Shown: positions 1 through 10,039 of the stretch, piece after piece
How positions within the stretch are numbered: the first letter of the stretch is position 1
Layout of the letters: each line of letters begins with the position of its first letter
Assembly: GCF_034190915.1 (NCBI RefSeq)
Contig: NW_026947484.1
Location: 143,628,982 to 143,692,981 of the forward strand
Length of the DNA: 64,000 bases
Direction: 5' to 3'
From: Cavia porcellus
Lineage: Eukaryota > Chordata > Mammalia > Rodentia > Caviidae
Notes under the pieces: model-generated
Database searches by the model: none
Told to the model about the DNA's origin: nothing
The model's input: the letters and a program-made list of their open reading frames with translations, nothing else
Program-made: the position numbers and the translations under genes

Positions 1-15
1 TAAGGAACAGAGAAT

Positions 16-1066
16 ATGGGAAAAGGCAGCAACAAGAAAGACTCCTCGGCCCTCAATTCTGAGAAACAGGCAATAGCGGACACCGCACCAATAGACAAAG
101 CGCCATATAGAGAGCCTCATAGACCAATTCAGGAATGAAGTTATCAATGACCTGAAGCTAGAAGTATGCAGAGTAGTTAGAGAAATGCTAAGCACCACCC
201 AGGAAAAAACAGATGGTGGAATGGAAGAACAGAAAAAGAGGGGAGAATTGTTTGATGGAGAAAACAGAGAAAGCATAGAGTACGTGAAGCAGGTTCAAAG
301 GGACTATCAAGAAACTAAGAAGTCTATCCAAGACTGGCATAACAGCTTGAAAGAAACTAAGGACAGACTGTCTGAACTGGAGGGCAGACTTGTAACATGG
401 GAGAATGAAATGAAAAACTTCTTAAAAATAACAAAGAAACAAACAGCAATAATACAAAGACAAGAAGATGATAAGAGGAGCCATAACTTAAGGATTAAGA
501 ACATAAAAGAAGAAGTAGGGACACAAACAAGTGAACTACAAAAGCTACTCACAGAAATAATCCAGGAGAATTTTCCTAATTTAGCAAAAGGTAAAGATAC
601 TCAGATGTATGAGGCATACAGGACCCCAGCTACCTACAACCCAAACAGGGCAACACCCAGGCATATAATAATAAAAATTCCAGAAATTCAATACAAGAAA
701 AGAGTATTAAAAGCTGTCAGAGACAAGAAACAGACCACTTACATGGGGACACCCATCAGAATTACAGCAGATTTCTCTGCACAAACCATCAAATCACGAA
801 GAGCGTGGGGGGAAATAATTCAAGCTTTGAAAGATAATAATCTCCAGCCAAGATTGAGATATCCTGCACAACTGTCCCTGGAAATTGATGGGAAAACAAG
901 GTGCTTCCAGGATAAAGAGGAACTGGGGGAATTTGCAACCACCAATTTAACTCTACAGAAAGTATTGCAGGATATTCTAAAAAAAGAAAAATACAAAGAA
1001 TCCAGAAATAGTGGCGGGGAGGCCACAACGAATGGAGCAGAGAACAAAATGAAGAAGACAAACTGA
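16..1066 (+). pseudogene. L1/HAL1 ORF1 (RNA-binding chaperone protein), one frameshift
   Basis: ORF1p is the trimeric nucleic-acid-binding protein that packages L1 RNA. The open part is 185-1066 (293 codons). By residue of that frame: 20-98 is a charged coiled-coil; 100-178 is the RRM-like domain, with NLRIKNIKEE and the ATPRHIIIKI strand; 185-265 is the C-terminal domain, with TPIRITADFSAQTIKSRRAW and RYPAQLS, closely matching L1 ORF1 of other mammals. The natural start is probably the ATG at 16 (MGKGSNKKDS...), because the 185 frame is still L1-like upstream of its ATG (ESLIDQFRNE, 110-139). The two frames meet between about 95 and 115, and the first stops at 136-138, so a single 1-base indel breaks the gene. 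The lack of other stops over ~290 codons suggests a fairly young copy. Confidence 0.85.
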
Positions 1067-2385
1067 CAGCTACTGACAGAAAAAGAGCTCAACAGAAATG
1101 AGACAGAGAAGATTGGATGATAGGAACAGCTATTTTGGAGAAAATGACATCTTAATAGGTAATACTGATTTAGTATCATCTTGTTTTGAAGTCTCATCAA
1201 GCTTTTGTTCTTCTGTCTCCAATGGTCTAAATAGGTTGTATCTTATTGGATTTTATTATGTACGATAGTATAAGCAAAAACTTTTAAAGACAAGGAGATT
1301 ATACAGAAACCATTGTTCATTTTCTGTTAGTCGATTCTAAATACTCTGTAATGCTGTCATTCTCTTAAATGGTTTTACATTGTTTTGATATACTTAATGC
1401 TACAGTATACGAAGTTGTACTCAAGGACTTCAAGGAAAGAGTCAATATGGTAAGTACTTTTAGGTCAGGATTATCTGGTGGTGAAACACTATTCTGCTTA
1501 AATGGTTATGTTTTGATCTGCACTGTTTCGCTGTTATGCTCTCTTTTATCCCAATCTCCACTCCATTATTTACTTTTTTATTTTTATCCGTTTAATTAAA
1601 GGGAAAAAAATAGCAGGATATATTATAGTAACCCACTTTGACTTTCTATTATCTCGATTTGAAGCCCTGTATTACTCTCACCATCTTGTTTTTGACTGAT
1701 GTTCCCCTATTCTGTTTTGCTGGATAGTATCAGGTTCGAAAGTTTAGGCATCAGCTGTGAAGATAATGAGATTCATTATAACGCCCATTCTCGTTGACTT
1801 TTATCTACTTTTGAAGACCTACAATGTCTCCAATGGTTTGGTTTTGTCGGTTTTGTTCTTTACTGTTTTGTTCAATTGTATTATAACTAATGATATAGGC
1901 AATTCTATTAGAGATAGGGGGAGGCATTATGGTAACCACTGTTGATCACCTTGTATTATGTTTTTACATTATCTATTATGTCCACCCTTTGGACTTGACC
2001 GATTCTGTTCTGTTATGTCACATTTGGTTTTACTCTCTTCCAAAAAAGCAATAAGAACCGTGGGAGCAATGAAACCCAAAATGTGTAATAGTCATTGTAC
2101 AAAAGAGAGGAAAAGAAAGTGCTCTAAACTATATAACTGCATGTATATTTAAGTGTATAAGATAGAAAATGATATCACAGAGTTTTATTGGATCATTGAA
2201 CAGAACTGTTTGCAGTATCATTGTTGGAATGTCCACTCTACAAGCTTTAATTTTGTGACTTGAACAATTATTTCTAAGATGGCAATATGTAGTCCATTAA
2301 CTAGTGATTTCCTACTGTTCATTTTTTTTTCTGTAAATCTGTATAACTTGTACCCTTTCACTGTTTTTTTTTTCTTTTCTCCTTA
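1067..2385 (+). repeat. HAL1-like 3' tail made of degenerate repeated units
   Basis: Non-coding 3' region of the HAL1-like element. Similar phrases recur every ~140-190 bp (sense: TTTTGAAGTC, then a GGTAACCATTGTTGAT-like core, then AATGATATAGGCAATTCTATT-like AT-rich text). Short ORFs inside it are chance. It is shared with four antisense copies in this window, and its units resemble the L1 3'UTR at 42,280-42,880. It ends in CTCCTTAA plus an A tail. Confidence 0.7.
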
Positions 2386-2399
2386 AAAAAAAAAAAGAA

Positions 2400-2834
2400 A
2401 ATCAAACTGAACAGAATAAAATAGAAATAATAACAACAAAACAATGAATGCAATAAAGGACTTCAAAACAAGCTGATAATAAATCCAAAATTGCTACTAT
2501 AATGTATCTTGCTATCTTTGAAATAGCTGCTCCTGCTATCAGATTTAACATAATCAAACAAAACAAAAGAGAATAAAACCCAACCCAATGAAACAATGGA
2601 AACAATATAGGACTTCCAAACCAAGACCATATGAAATCAACAGTGGCTGCAACCCTTGGAAGGAGATTCCCCCCTAGATGCCACACTGTGTACTGCTATC
2701 CTCTGAACCTGTTTTCAGACCATTGGCCCTAGGCCTGCAATGTTAGTGTAACACCAAGGCACCACAGCCATCCCATTGCTTTTCACCTCCATAGCTACAT
2801 CACATCCTGTGTTTCTCCAGATAAGTCTGTTGCT
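2400..2834 (-). repeat. L1 3'UTR segment with repeated units
   Basis: This matches 42,390-42,880 along its whole length, including the units containing ACTTCAAAACAAG / CTACCATAATAT / GAAATAGCTGC and the segment CCCCCTAGATGC. It is attached to ORF2 in copy A, so it is read as the 3'UTR of the local L1. Confidence 0.7.
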
Positions 2835-4650
2835 TAGAACTGTCCTTGCTATTCTAGGTCTCTTCTCGCTCCAGATGAATTTTAGGAGTGATTTCTTGAG
2901 TTCTGTGAGGTATGTTGATGGTATTTTTATTGGGATTGCATTGAATCTGTATAAAAGTTTTGGGAGAATGGCCATTTTCACAATATTATTCTTCCTATCC
3001 ATGAGCAAGGGATATCTTTCCATTTTCTGAGATTATCTTCAACTTCATTTTTCAGGGTATTATAATTTTCCCTGTATAGGTCTTTCACTTCTTTCGTGAG
3101 AGTAATTCCTAAATATTTCATTTTTTGGTTACTAGTGTGAAGGGTGTGGCTTCTCTTATTTGTCTTTCTGTGACTTTGTTGTTCATGTATAGGAATGCTA
3201 TTGATTTTTGAGTATTGATTTTATATTCAGCTGAATTTATTTATTATATTATTTTCATTACTGAATTTATTTATTATATTTTTATATTACTGAATTTATT
3301 TATTATATCTAGGAGTCTTTCAATGGAGTTTTGCGGATCTTCTATATAGAGTATCATGTCATCTGCAAATAATGATAGCTTAACTTCTTCTTTTCCTATC
3401 TTTACGCCTTTTATTTCTCTCTCTTGTCTAATTGCTCTGGCTAGTATTTCCAGTACTATATTAAATAGGAGCGATGATAAGGGACATCCTTGTCTTGTTC
3501 CTGATTTTAAAGTAAAGGCCTTCAATTTTTGGCCATTTAGTATGATATTGGCTGTTGGTTTGTCATAGACGGCCTTTATTATATTGAGGTAAAGACCATC
3601 TATTCCAATTTTCTGCACGGTTCTTATCATAAATGAATGTTGGACCTTATCAAAAGCTTTTTCTGCATCTATAGAAATGATCATGTGATTCTTACTTTTG
3701 GCTCTATTGATATGGTGTATTACATTTATTGATTTACGTATATTGAACCATCCCTGCATGCCTAGGATGAATCCCACTTGGTCATGGTGTATGATCTTCT
3801 TGATGATTTGCTGCATCCTATTTGCCAATATTTTATTGAGTATTTTTGCATCTGGGTTCATTAGGGAGATTGGTCTGTAGTTCTCTTTTTCAGTTGGGTC
3901 CTTCTCAGGTTTTGGTACTAGAGTAATATTTGCTTCTAGGAACGATTTAGGAAGGACTGCTTCCCTTTCAATTTCATTGAATAGTTTGAGGAGCGTCAGC
4001 ATTAGGTCTTCTTTGTATTTCTTGTAGGATTCTGCAGTGAATCCGTCTGGGCCTGGGCTCTTCTTTGTAGGTAAAGATTTAATTATGTTTTTTATTTCAT
4101 TAATAGAAATTGGGTTATTCAGCAGTTTTACATCTTCATGATCTAGCTTTGGTACTTCGTATGCTTCTAGGAATCTGTCTGTTTCCTCTGTGTTATCAAA
4201 CCGTTGAGAGTAGAGGTTTTCGAAATAGGTGTTGATAATCTTCTGTATTTCTATAGGGTCTGTAGTGATTTCTCCTCTTTCATTCCTTATTGCATGAATT
4301 TGAGCTTTTTCTTCCCTTTTTAAAATAAGGTTGGCTAGGGGCTTGTCAATTTTATTTATTCTTTCAAAGAACCAACTCTTTGATTCATTGATTTTTTGGG
4401 GGGGGTTGTTTTTTAGTCTCTATTGCATTGATTTCTGCTCTGATTTTTATAATCTCTTCTTTTGGCTTTGGGCTTGACTTGCTCTTCTTCTTCTAGATGT
4501 TTGAGGTATAACATCAGGTTATTTATTTGTATTCATTCTGTTTTCCTGATGTGTGAACTCAGTGCAATAAATTTTCCTTTGAGGACAGCTTTCATTGCAT
4601 TCCACAGATTCCGGTAAGTTGTATTTGTGTTTTCATTTTCTTGTATGTAT
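2835..4650 (-). pseudogene. L1 ORF2 fragment containing the reverse transcriptase domain (copy A)
   Basis: ORF2p supplies endonuclease and reverse transcriptase for target-primed integration. The longest open piece is 4002-3274 (242 codons). It has classic L1 RT motifs: [38 protein letters not shown] and the catalytic [13 protein letters not shown]. The frame stops inside a triplicated AT-rich stretch (3,231-3,308) and resumes as 3023-2715, with WKD-like [21 protein letters not shown] and [10 protein letters not shown], before the deletion. Upstream to 4,650 lies the ORF2 region between endonuclease and RT, with frameshifts (for example a G run near 4,399). It cannot encode active enzyme. The FADD active-site motif is intact, so decay is moderate. 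Confidence 0.95.
3231..3308. repeat. Triplicated 29-30 bp unit inside L1 ORF2
   Basis: The phrase CTGAATTTATTTATTATAT starts at 3,231, 3,261 and 3,290, giving three tandem copies with 30- and 29-bp spacing. The added bases are not a multiple of three and close the RT reading frame just after 3,274. Confidence 0.9.
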
Positions 4651-4884
4651 AAGCCTGTTGCTTATGGTGTGTGTTGGGGGGTGGGACTTCTTGCTTGCCA
4701 TCGTGTGCCAAAAGGGGCTGATGCGTCTCTCTTCCAGTCTAGCAAATGCATAGCGCTGCTTCCCAGACTGGGCTTGTTTGCTGGTGTGGCTTTGTTCTCT
4801 CTAGTGCAGGTCCACAAATGACACTGATTCATGGGGAGAGGCTGAGTTCCAGTGCAGAGGCGGCCTGTGCATGGCACTGCTTTC
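4640..4884 (-). repeat. L1 3'UTR-like GC-rich fragment between two L1 copies
   Basis: This GC-rich stretch shares landmarks with 42,860-43,010: GTTGCTTATGG at its left and GACTTCTTGCT a little further on. It interrupts the ORF2 text, with copy A ending at about 4,650 and copy B resuming at 4,885 at an overlapping ORF2 position. It is therefore read as a 3'UTR piece caught in a rearranged or internally deleted L1. The 71-codon antisense ORF here is not L1 protein. Confidence 0.5.
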
Positions 4885-6310
4885 CACTGGACTTTTCTTT
4901 CTTTGTAGGTTTTTAATTACATCTCCAATTTCATTGATTGATACTGGTTTATTTAGGATTTTTATATCTTCTTAATTCAGCTTAGGTAATTCATATGTAT
5001 CTGTGATGGTTTCCATTTCTTCTGCGTTTTCCATCTTATTAGAATACAAGTTCTTGAAGTAGGTACAGATGATCTGGATTTCTGGAGGGTCCATTGTGGT
5101 TTCATTCTTTTAATTCCTAATTGCATTTGAGCCTTTTCTTTCCTTTTTTGATAAGGTTGGCTAAGGGTTTGTCAATTTTATTTAATCTTTCAAAGAAAGA
5201 ACTTTGGTTCTATGTATTGTTTTCTTAGCCTGAATTGCATTAATTTCTGCTCTAATCTTTATAATTTCCTGCCTCATATGAGTTTTGGGCTTGACCAGCT
5301 CTTATTTTTCTAGAAGCTTGAAGTTCAACATTAAGTTGTTTATTTGAGCTCATTCTCTTTTCCTGATATGAGTATTCACTGATATAAATTTCTCTTGTAA
5401 GACTGCTTTCCTTCTATCCCATAAGTTCTAATATGTTTTATTTGCATTACCATTTAATTGTAGAAACAGTCTAATTTCTTCTTTAACTTCGTCAATGACC
5501 CATTGGCTGTTCAGGAGGGTGTTATTTAATTACCATGTGTTTATGAAGTTCTTGTGGTTTCTCTTGCCACTGATTTCCAATTTCATTGCATAAATTTCTG
5601 ATAATATGCTTGGAAAATTTCAGTTTTTTTACATTTACTTAAGCATGTTCTATGAACCTGTGTGTGGTCTATTTTGCAGAATGTCCTGTGTCCAACTGAG
5701 AAGAATGTGTATTTTAATGTGGGGTAGAACACATCATAGACATGTACTAAGTCCATTTGTTCAAAAGTTTCGTTCAGTTCTAATATATTATTGTTGATTT
5801 TTGTCTAGTTCATCTGCCTATTTGTGACAGTATGGTATTGATATCCCCCAAAAAATGGTAGTAGTAGTTACTTGAGTTTTCAGGTCCATTATTTGTTTTA
5901 TATAAGTGGATGCACTGGTATTTGTTGCATATGTATTTATGATTGTTATCTCTGCCTCATAGATTTTTCCCTTTACAAGGGTGTAGTGACCTTCTTTGTG
6001 TCTCTTAATCAGTGTTGGCTTGAAATTCACTTTGTTTCCGAATGGAACAGCTACCCCTGCTTTCTTTTTGAGTTCTTGTCAATCAAATGAGAAAAAACAA
6101 AATAGAGTCAATCAAAACAAAAGGATCAACATGGTACATGACTTAAAAACAAAATACAAGTAGATCAATAATGCCTACCATAATGCCTCGTTATATTATG
6201 AATTTCTTTTTTAATTATGTTTCTTGTATGCAGAATATTGTAGGGTCTTGTTTTTTGATGGATCTGCCAGTCTGTTTCTTTTGATTGGTGAATTGATACC
6301 ATTAACATTG
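4885..6310 (-). pseudogene. L1 ORF2 N-terminus with endonuclease domain (copy B), broken
   Basis: The sense translation gives the ORF2 start (TINVNGINSPIKRNRLAD, 6,310-6,220), whose Asn lies in the AP-endonuclease motif. After an interruption it continues as AGVAVPFGNKVNFKPTLIKR, HKEGHYTLVKGKIYEAEITI and INTYATNTSASTYIKQI (6,060-5,850). The usual MGDFNTPL-type catalytic motif is degraded to IFWGISIPY. About 30 residues of the domain are replaced by the foreign unit at 6,083-6,195. The rest (5,600-4,885) is the region before RT, with many stops. No function is possible. Confidence 0.85.
6083..6195 (-). repeat. Single HAL1/L1-tail unit inside the L1-B endonuclease region
   Basis: About 110 bp matching 59,885-59,995 (ACAGAGTCAA, then a dispersed GGTGATCAACAATGG-like core, then CCATAATGCCTC). 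The flanking bases are L1 ORF2 on both sides. There is no A tail or clear TSD, so it is an internal fragment rather than a standard insertion. Confidence 0.65.
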
Positions 6311-6479
6311 ATGGTTATAATTTTTATGTACAGACTTATCCTTGTCATGTTATTTTCCCATTGTTGGCTCCCTTAAATCCCCCTTTGTTTAGTTGTTTGC
6401 CTTGCTTGGTGGATTCCTTCTGCTAGCGTTCATAGAGTTGTAGTCCTTGTTATCTCTGGATTGTCCTTCAGATCATTTT

Positions 6480-7440
6480 GGAGTGCTGGTTTGGTGGGGT
6501 TGATGAATTTCCTCAGGTGTTCTTTGTCATGAAAATACCTTATTTATCCAATTTTGAAACATAGTTTTGCAGGGAACATCAGTCTGGGTTGGAGGTTGTT
6601 TTCTTTTAGAGCTTGAAATACTTCACTCTAAGCTCTTCTTGATGTGAGGGTTTGTTTTGTGGAGTCAGCTGTGATTCTGATAGACTTTCCTTTATAGGCA
6701 ATTTATTTCTTTTCTCTAAGAGTTTTTAATATTCTGTGCTTGTGTTGAATTTATGGAATCTACCACTGTATACCTTGTGTAGAGTTTTTTGATCTTGGCT
6801 AATTGGAGTTCTATAGGATTCACTTACTGTTTTTTACCACAATGTTTGTGAACAGGTTTTTTTTTTTTTTTTAATACCGTTTGTGTTATTTCCTGCTTTT
6901 TATTGACTCCAATCTTAAGTTATTTTTCTTTTGTCAGATAGAATCTGCTGGGTTGATTTCTTGTGGTCCCTTGGTATTTCTAAGAAATCTTACTTTTCAT
7001 TATTGCTAACTACAATCCTTTCCTTCTCTGTATGAGATTCTGTCCTCACATTGGTTTGTTGTACTGTGGATGCTTTTAATGGAATTTTTAGTCTCCTGGG
7101 CATCTGTTTGAATGTGTTTTAAGGATTCATTACTTTCCTATGTTGGGCATTCATGATTTCCATAATTTTCCTGAGCTTTTCTGTTTTTTTTTTTTTTTTT
7201 TAAATCTGTATCTGTTCTAGAGTGATGAAGCATGTTTTTCATTGTGGTTACCATCTGTGCAGTTTTCTGAGAAATTATTTCTGATTTGATTTTTTCTAGC
7301 ACCTTGTTCATTTGCTTTGTTGTTACCACTTCAGAGAGGACAGGTGGATGGCTTTTGGTGAACTGAATGTCTGGGATTACATCTTGTTTAAGTGTTTTTT
7401 CATTTTCTTTGTTCTTTGGTTTTTCTCTATTTTTCTTCCT
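6480..7440 (-). pseudogene. L1 ORF1 remnant (copy B)
   Basis: Antisense ORF1. The C-terminal domain lies around 6,530-6,740, with the antisense equivalent of the ADSTK/ITADF region and the ...LEDNTLQP... segment recognisable by layout. The coiled-coil N-terminal part lies at 7,330-7,140 (MNKVLEKIKSEIISQKTAQM and so on). Two long T runs (6,860 and 7,185) and many stops interrupt it. Function is lost. Confidence 0.65.
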
Positions 7441-8885
7441 TTTTTTAGTTTATTCCTAGGTTGATGCTTATAAATTGCCTATGATGAATAGCTTTATTGA
7501 TAGTATTTAGAACACTTAGGAAATGACTGCTTCTTAGAAATGTCTTCCAGGTGTAGCTGGCTTTAGAATTTTGAGTTTGTTTCAAGAGCCTACCTCTTCA
7601 ATTTATTAGGGATGAGAAGTTACTCCTTTTTTGGCCCAGCCCCTGGTTCTTTGGCACTGGCCCACATTTTTTGCTATGACTGTTAGCTAATCTCTGTCTT
7701 GGAATACCAAGAAGAACCACTGGTTAGAACAATCGTGTCACTTTTGGCATGTGCAATCAGCAATAACAATAGCATCAAATATAGCCTAGAAAATAGAAAT
7801 TTGAGGTAGCCATTAATTTCCACCTTTATCAAGTATGGACTAGATTTGTGATTATGTAACAAAAATCTAAAACAAACCAGATAATTGTATGCAGTAAATA
7901 AACACTCAATATGCCAATTCTAGCCTCAAGGGAGAAAATTTAAAAGGCGGTAGAGGAAAAAATAAAGAAATAAAAGAAGAGATTATAATCAAGGCCAGAG
8001 GACAAAGAATAGTCATGTAAACTTTGGGAAACTGGTGCAGAAGACAGAAGGAAAAGAGTGAAGGAAGAAATGAGAGGAAGAGCTAAACAGAATCACACAC
8101 ACAAAAAAAACTAGAAACCATCTTTACACTCATATAAAAACAAGATCAAACAGTGAAGACCCATCCCAACATCCCCCCCCCCCAAAAGAAAAGCAAAGGG
8201 AGGGAGAGAGAGGAAAAATAAAAGTCATCTTCAAGGTTTGTCTCTACTGTCACTGGTAGACAACTTGTGGAGACAGAGTCCAAATCTGTGTTGACTTACC
8301 ACCAGCTAGCAGTAGATTTACAGTGGGGAACTGGGTAATCTCCGGGATCCAGAACCTTTATTTCCCCTGAAGTTGATGCTGATTTTTAGCCATTAGACTG
8401 GGGTAGATCTATGCAGTCTGCAGCAGTCAGCATACCTTCTGTGGGCTTGAACTCAGCTGGAAGCCTCTGGGTGAAACAAGTAGTTGTTCCGAGTTTAGTG
8501 GCCCCTCTCCCAAGTGGCTCTGGCCAACTGCCCTTTCCTGTCGGATGACAAAATCCACTCCATTCACCAGGCAGTACAGTCCATGCCATTCACTCCTTTA
8601 TTGTATGGCAATATCTCTTTGTGGAGGGCTCTGGGGTTGCCAGCAGTCACTGTGTGTCCGTAGGTGTGTGTTGGTCCTTCCATGCATTGATCCTGACACA
8701 GGAGGGTGTCACCTGCCGTCTCCTTCTTCTTTGTTGAAGTTTGTCTCCTCACTCTCCCTATGGGCTTCAGTTCACTCATTAGCTCCTTCCTGGATCCACA
8801 GTGTACCTGCTTTTCTCTTTCTTCTCTTTCTTCCTTAATTCCAGTGTCTGGACAGTGAATCTTGGAGAGGCACTCTGCCATTTTC
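7441..8885 (-). other. Probable 5'UTR region of L1 copy B
   Basis: Non-coding DNA between ORF1 of copy B and the start of copy C. The left half is AT-rich. It holds an A/G-rich stretch (7,930-8,225, with a C run at 8,172-8,182). The right part (8,380-8,885) is more GC-rich with modest open frames, typical of a decayed L1 promoter region. The assignment rests on position, so part of it could be unrelated DNA. Confidence 0.4.
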
Positions 8886-9415
8886 TTTAAAGTCCTGATG
8901 TTGCAATTTTGATAGAGATTGTATGAAATCTGTATAACAATTTTGGAGGTATGGCCATTCACTATATTGGTTCTTCCTACCCAAAAGCAAGGGATGTTTT
9001 CCCATTTTCTGACCTTCTCTGCAACCTCCTTTTTCAAAGTAGTTTTCAATGTAAATATCTTTTACTTCCTTAGTGAGGTTGATTCTTAGGTGTTTCATTT
9101 TTTTGCATGCTGTTGTGAAATGTGTTGTTTCCCTAATTTCTCTCTCAATTAATTTGTTATTCATGTACAGCAAGGGTACTGATTTTTGCATGTTTATTTT
9201 GTATCCAGTTATGCTACTAAATTTAGTTATTAAATCTAGAAGTGTATTTGGAATTTTTGGGGTCTTCTATGTAGAGTATCATATCATCTGTGAATAATGA
9301 TAATTTAACTTCTTCCTTTCCTATTGTTCTTTCTTTTATTTTTTCTCTTTTGTAATTTCCCTGGCTAATGTTTCTATAACTATATTGAGTAAAAGTGGTG
9401 GCAAAGACAGTCATT
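8886..9415 (-). pseudogene. L1 ORF2 fragment (copy C), RT and post-RT region
   Basis: Parallel to 2,920-3,400 of copy A. The sense translation includes the active-site segment [16 protein letters not shown] (9,330-9,250), in which the FADD motif has become FTDD, and the downstream part near 9,000-8,890 (GKHPLLLGRKNQY). Several stops. It ends abruptly near 9,415 in single-copy DNA. Confidence 0.88.
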
Positions 9416-10039
9416 ATTTTAACCCAAAGTTCAATTTCTAGTTTTATTTTCTCAGATTCTTCACCTCTTCAAACTATACTTTTGGAAAACAGTATTGAAA
9501 AACAGCCTTTCAATGGTAAATTCCCATGGGGGCCAATCAAAACTTTTAGATAGCAATCAATTGGACATGATGTCACATATCCCTTCATTGCAATATTCAG
9601 TGCTAATGTATATAGTGTAGTTTGAAGTAGATATACTTTTATGTGTGTATATGGTGGGCAAAATTGAAATATGAGCTCATTTCATATGAGCTTTTCTAGG
9701 AACTATAAATGTGAAAATGGGATTGATTTGCCAATATAAGTGAGAATGATCAGTCTTTGTGCAAAGCTGAATATACCTCAAAGAAAGTGAGCCCTAAACT
9801 GTTTACATGTACATGACTTGGTCCTATTTTGTTATTTAATTACACAATTGACAAGTGAGTCAAGTGATTTCACCTGTCTTGCTGATTATGTTGTTTGGAG
9901 TACAGATGCTGCTAGTATGGGGCAGGTTTTAGTTTGCATTGTTTGGAACTACAAATAATAAGATTTTCTTGAGAGAGGCAACTAGGGGAGAAGGGGGAAA
10001 AGGAGGAAAGGGAGAGTTAGAGTTTGATTGAGGTTAGAC
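9416..10039. other. No gene seen; single-copy-looking AT-rich DNA
   Basis: No exon-like ORF and no repeat that I recognise. A short purine-rich run lies at 9,985-10,015. Confidence 0.5.

Larger units (their letters stand above)
1..2399 (+). mobile_element. HAL1-like (half-L1) non-LTR retrotransposon, 5' end outside window
   Basis: Non-LTR element with an L1-type ORF1 (16-1066, frameshifted) followed directly by a non-coding ~1.3-kb tail, ending in an A tract at about 2386-2399. No ORF2 (endonuclease/RT) follows, which is the defining layout of HAL1 elements known from several mammals. The tail is recognisably the same as the antisense copies at 10,135, 24,398, 31,460 and 59,497. For example, the stretch at 1,370-1,600 matches the reverse complement of 60,370-60,600 at roughly 90% by eye. 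The element begins before base 1, so its 5'UTR and left TSD cannot be seen. It abuts an antisense L1 3'UTR at 2,400, tail to tail. The structural call is firm; the family name is inferred. Confidence 0.8.
2400..4650 (-). mobile_element. L1 copy A, antisense, internally deleted
   Basis: LINE-1 in reverse orientation: 3'UTR at 2,400-2,834, then ORF2 up to about 4,650, where the copy ends and a 3'UTR-like fragment begins. The ORF2 C-terminal third is missing. The reading frame through [10 protein letters not shown] (about 2,834) runs straight into 3'UTR sequence also seen at 42,840-42,880. No T-rich tail is visible at the 2,400 boundary, so the 3' end has been trimmed or rearranged against the HAL1-like copy. 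Confidence 0.93.
4885..8885 (-). mobile_element. L1 copy B, antisense: ORF2 N-terminal half, ORF1, 5'UTR
   Basis: Reading leftward on the minus strand, the order is a 5'UTR-like region (8,885-7,450), ORF1 remnant (about 7,440-6,480), ORF2 N-terminus and endonuclease (about 6,310-5,600), and the linker towards RT (to 4,885). The copy is more diverged than copy A, with many stops. Its far end, just before copy C, reads in sense AAAATGGCAGAGTG, reminiscent of the YY1-like start of L1 elements, so the 5' end is probably near 8,885. It lacks its RT and 3' half. Confidence 0.8.

Noticed and set aside
820..1200. 126-codon minus-strand ORF, mirrored by the 136-codon ORF at 60,760-61,170
   Set aside because: Both are the antisense shadow of the L1 ORF1 C-terminal region and tail.
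1..2720. Twin-priming inversion explaining the opposite orientations at 2,400
   Set aside because: In twin priming, the inverted part is the 5' end and the A tail lies at the outer end. Here both elements meet at their 3' ends.
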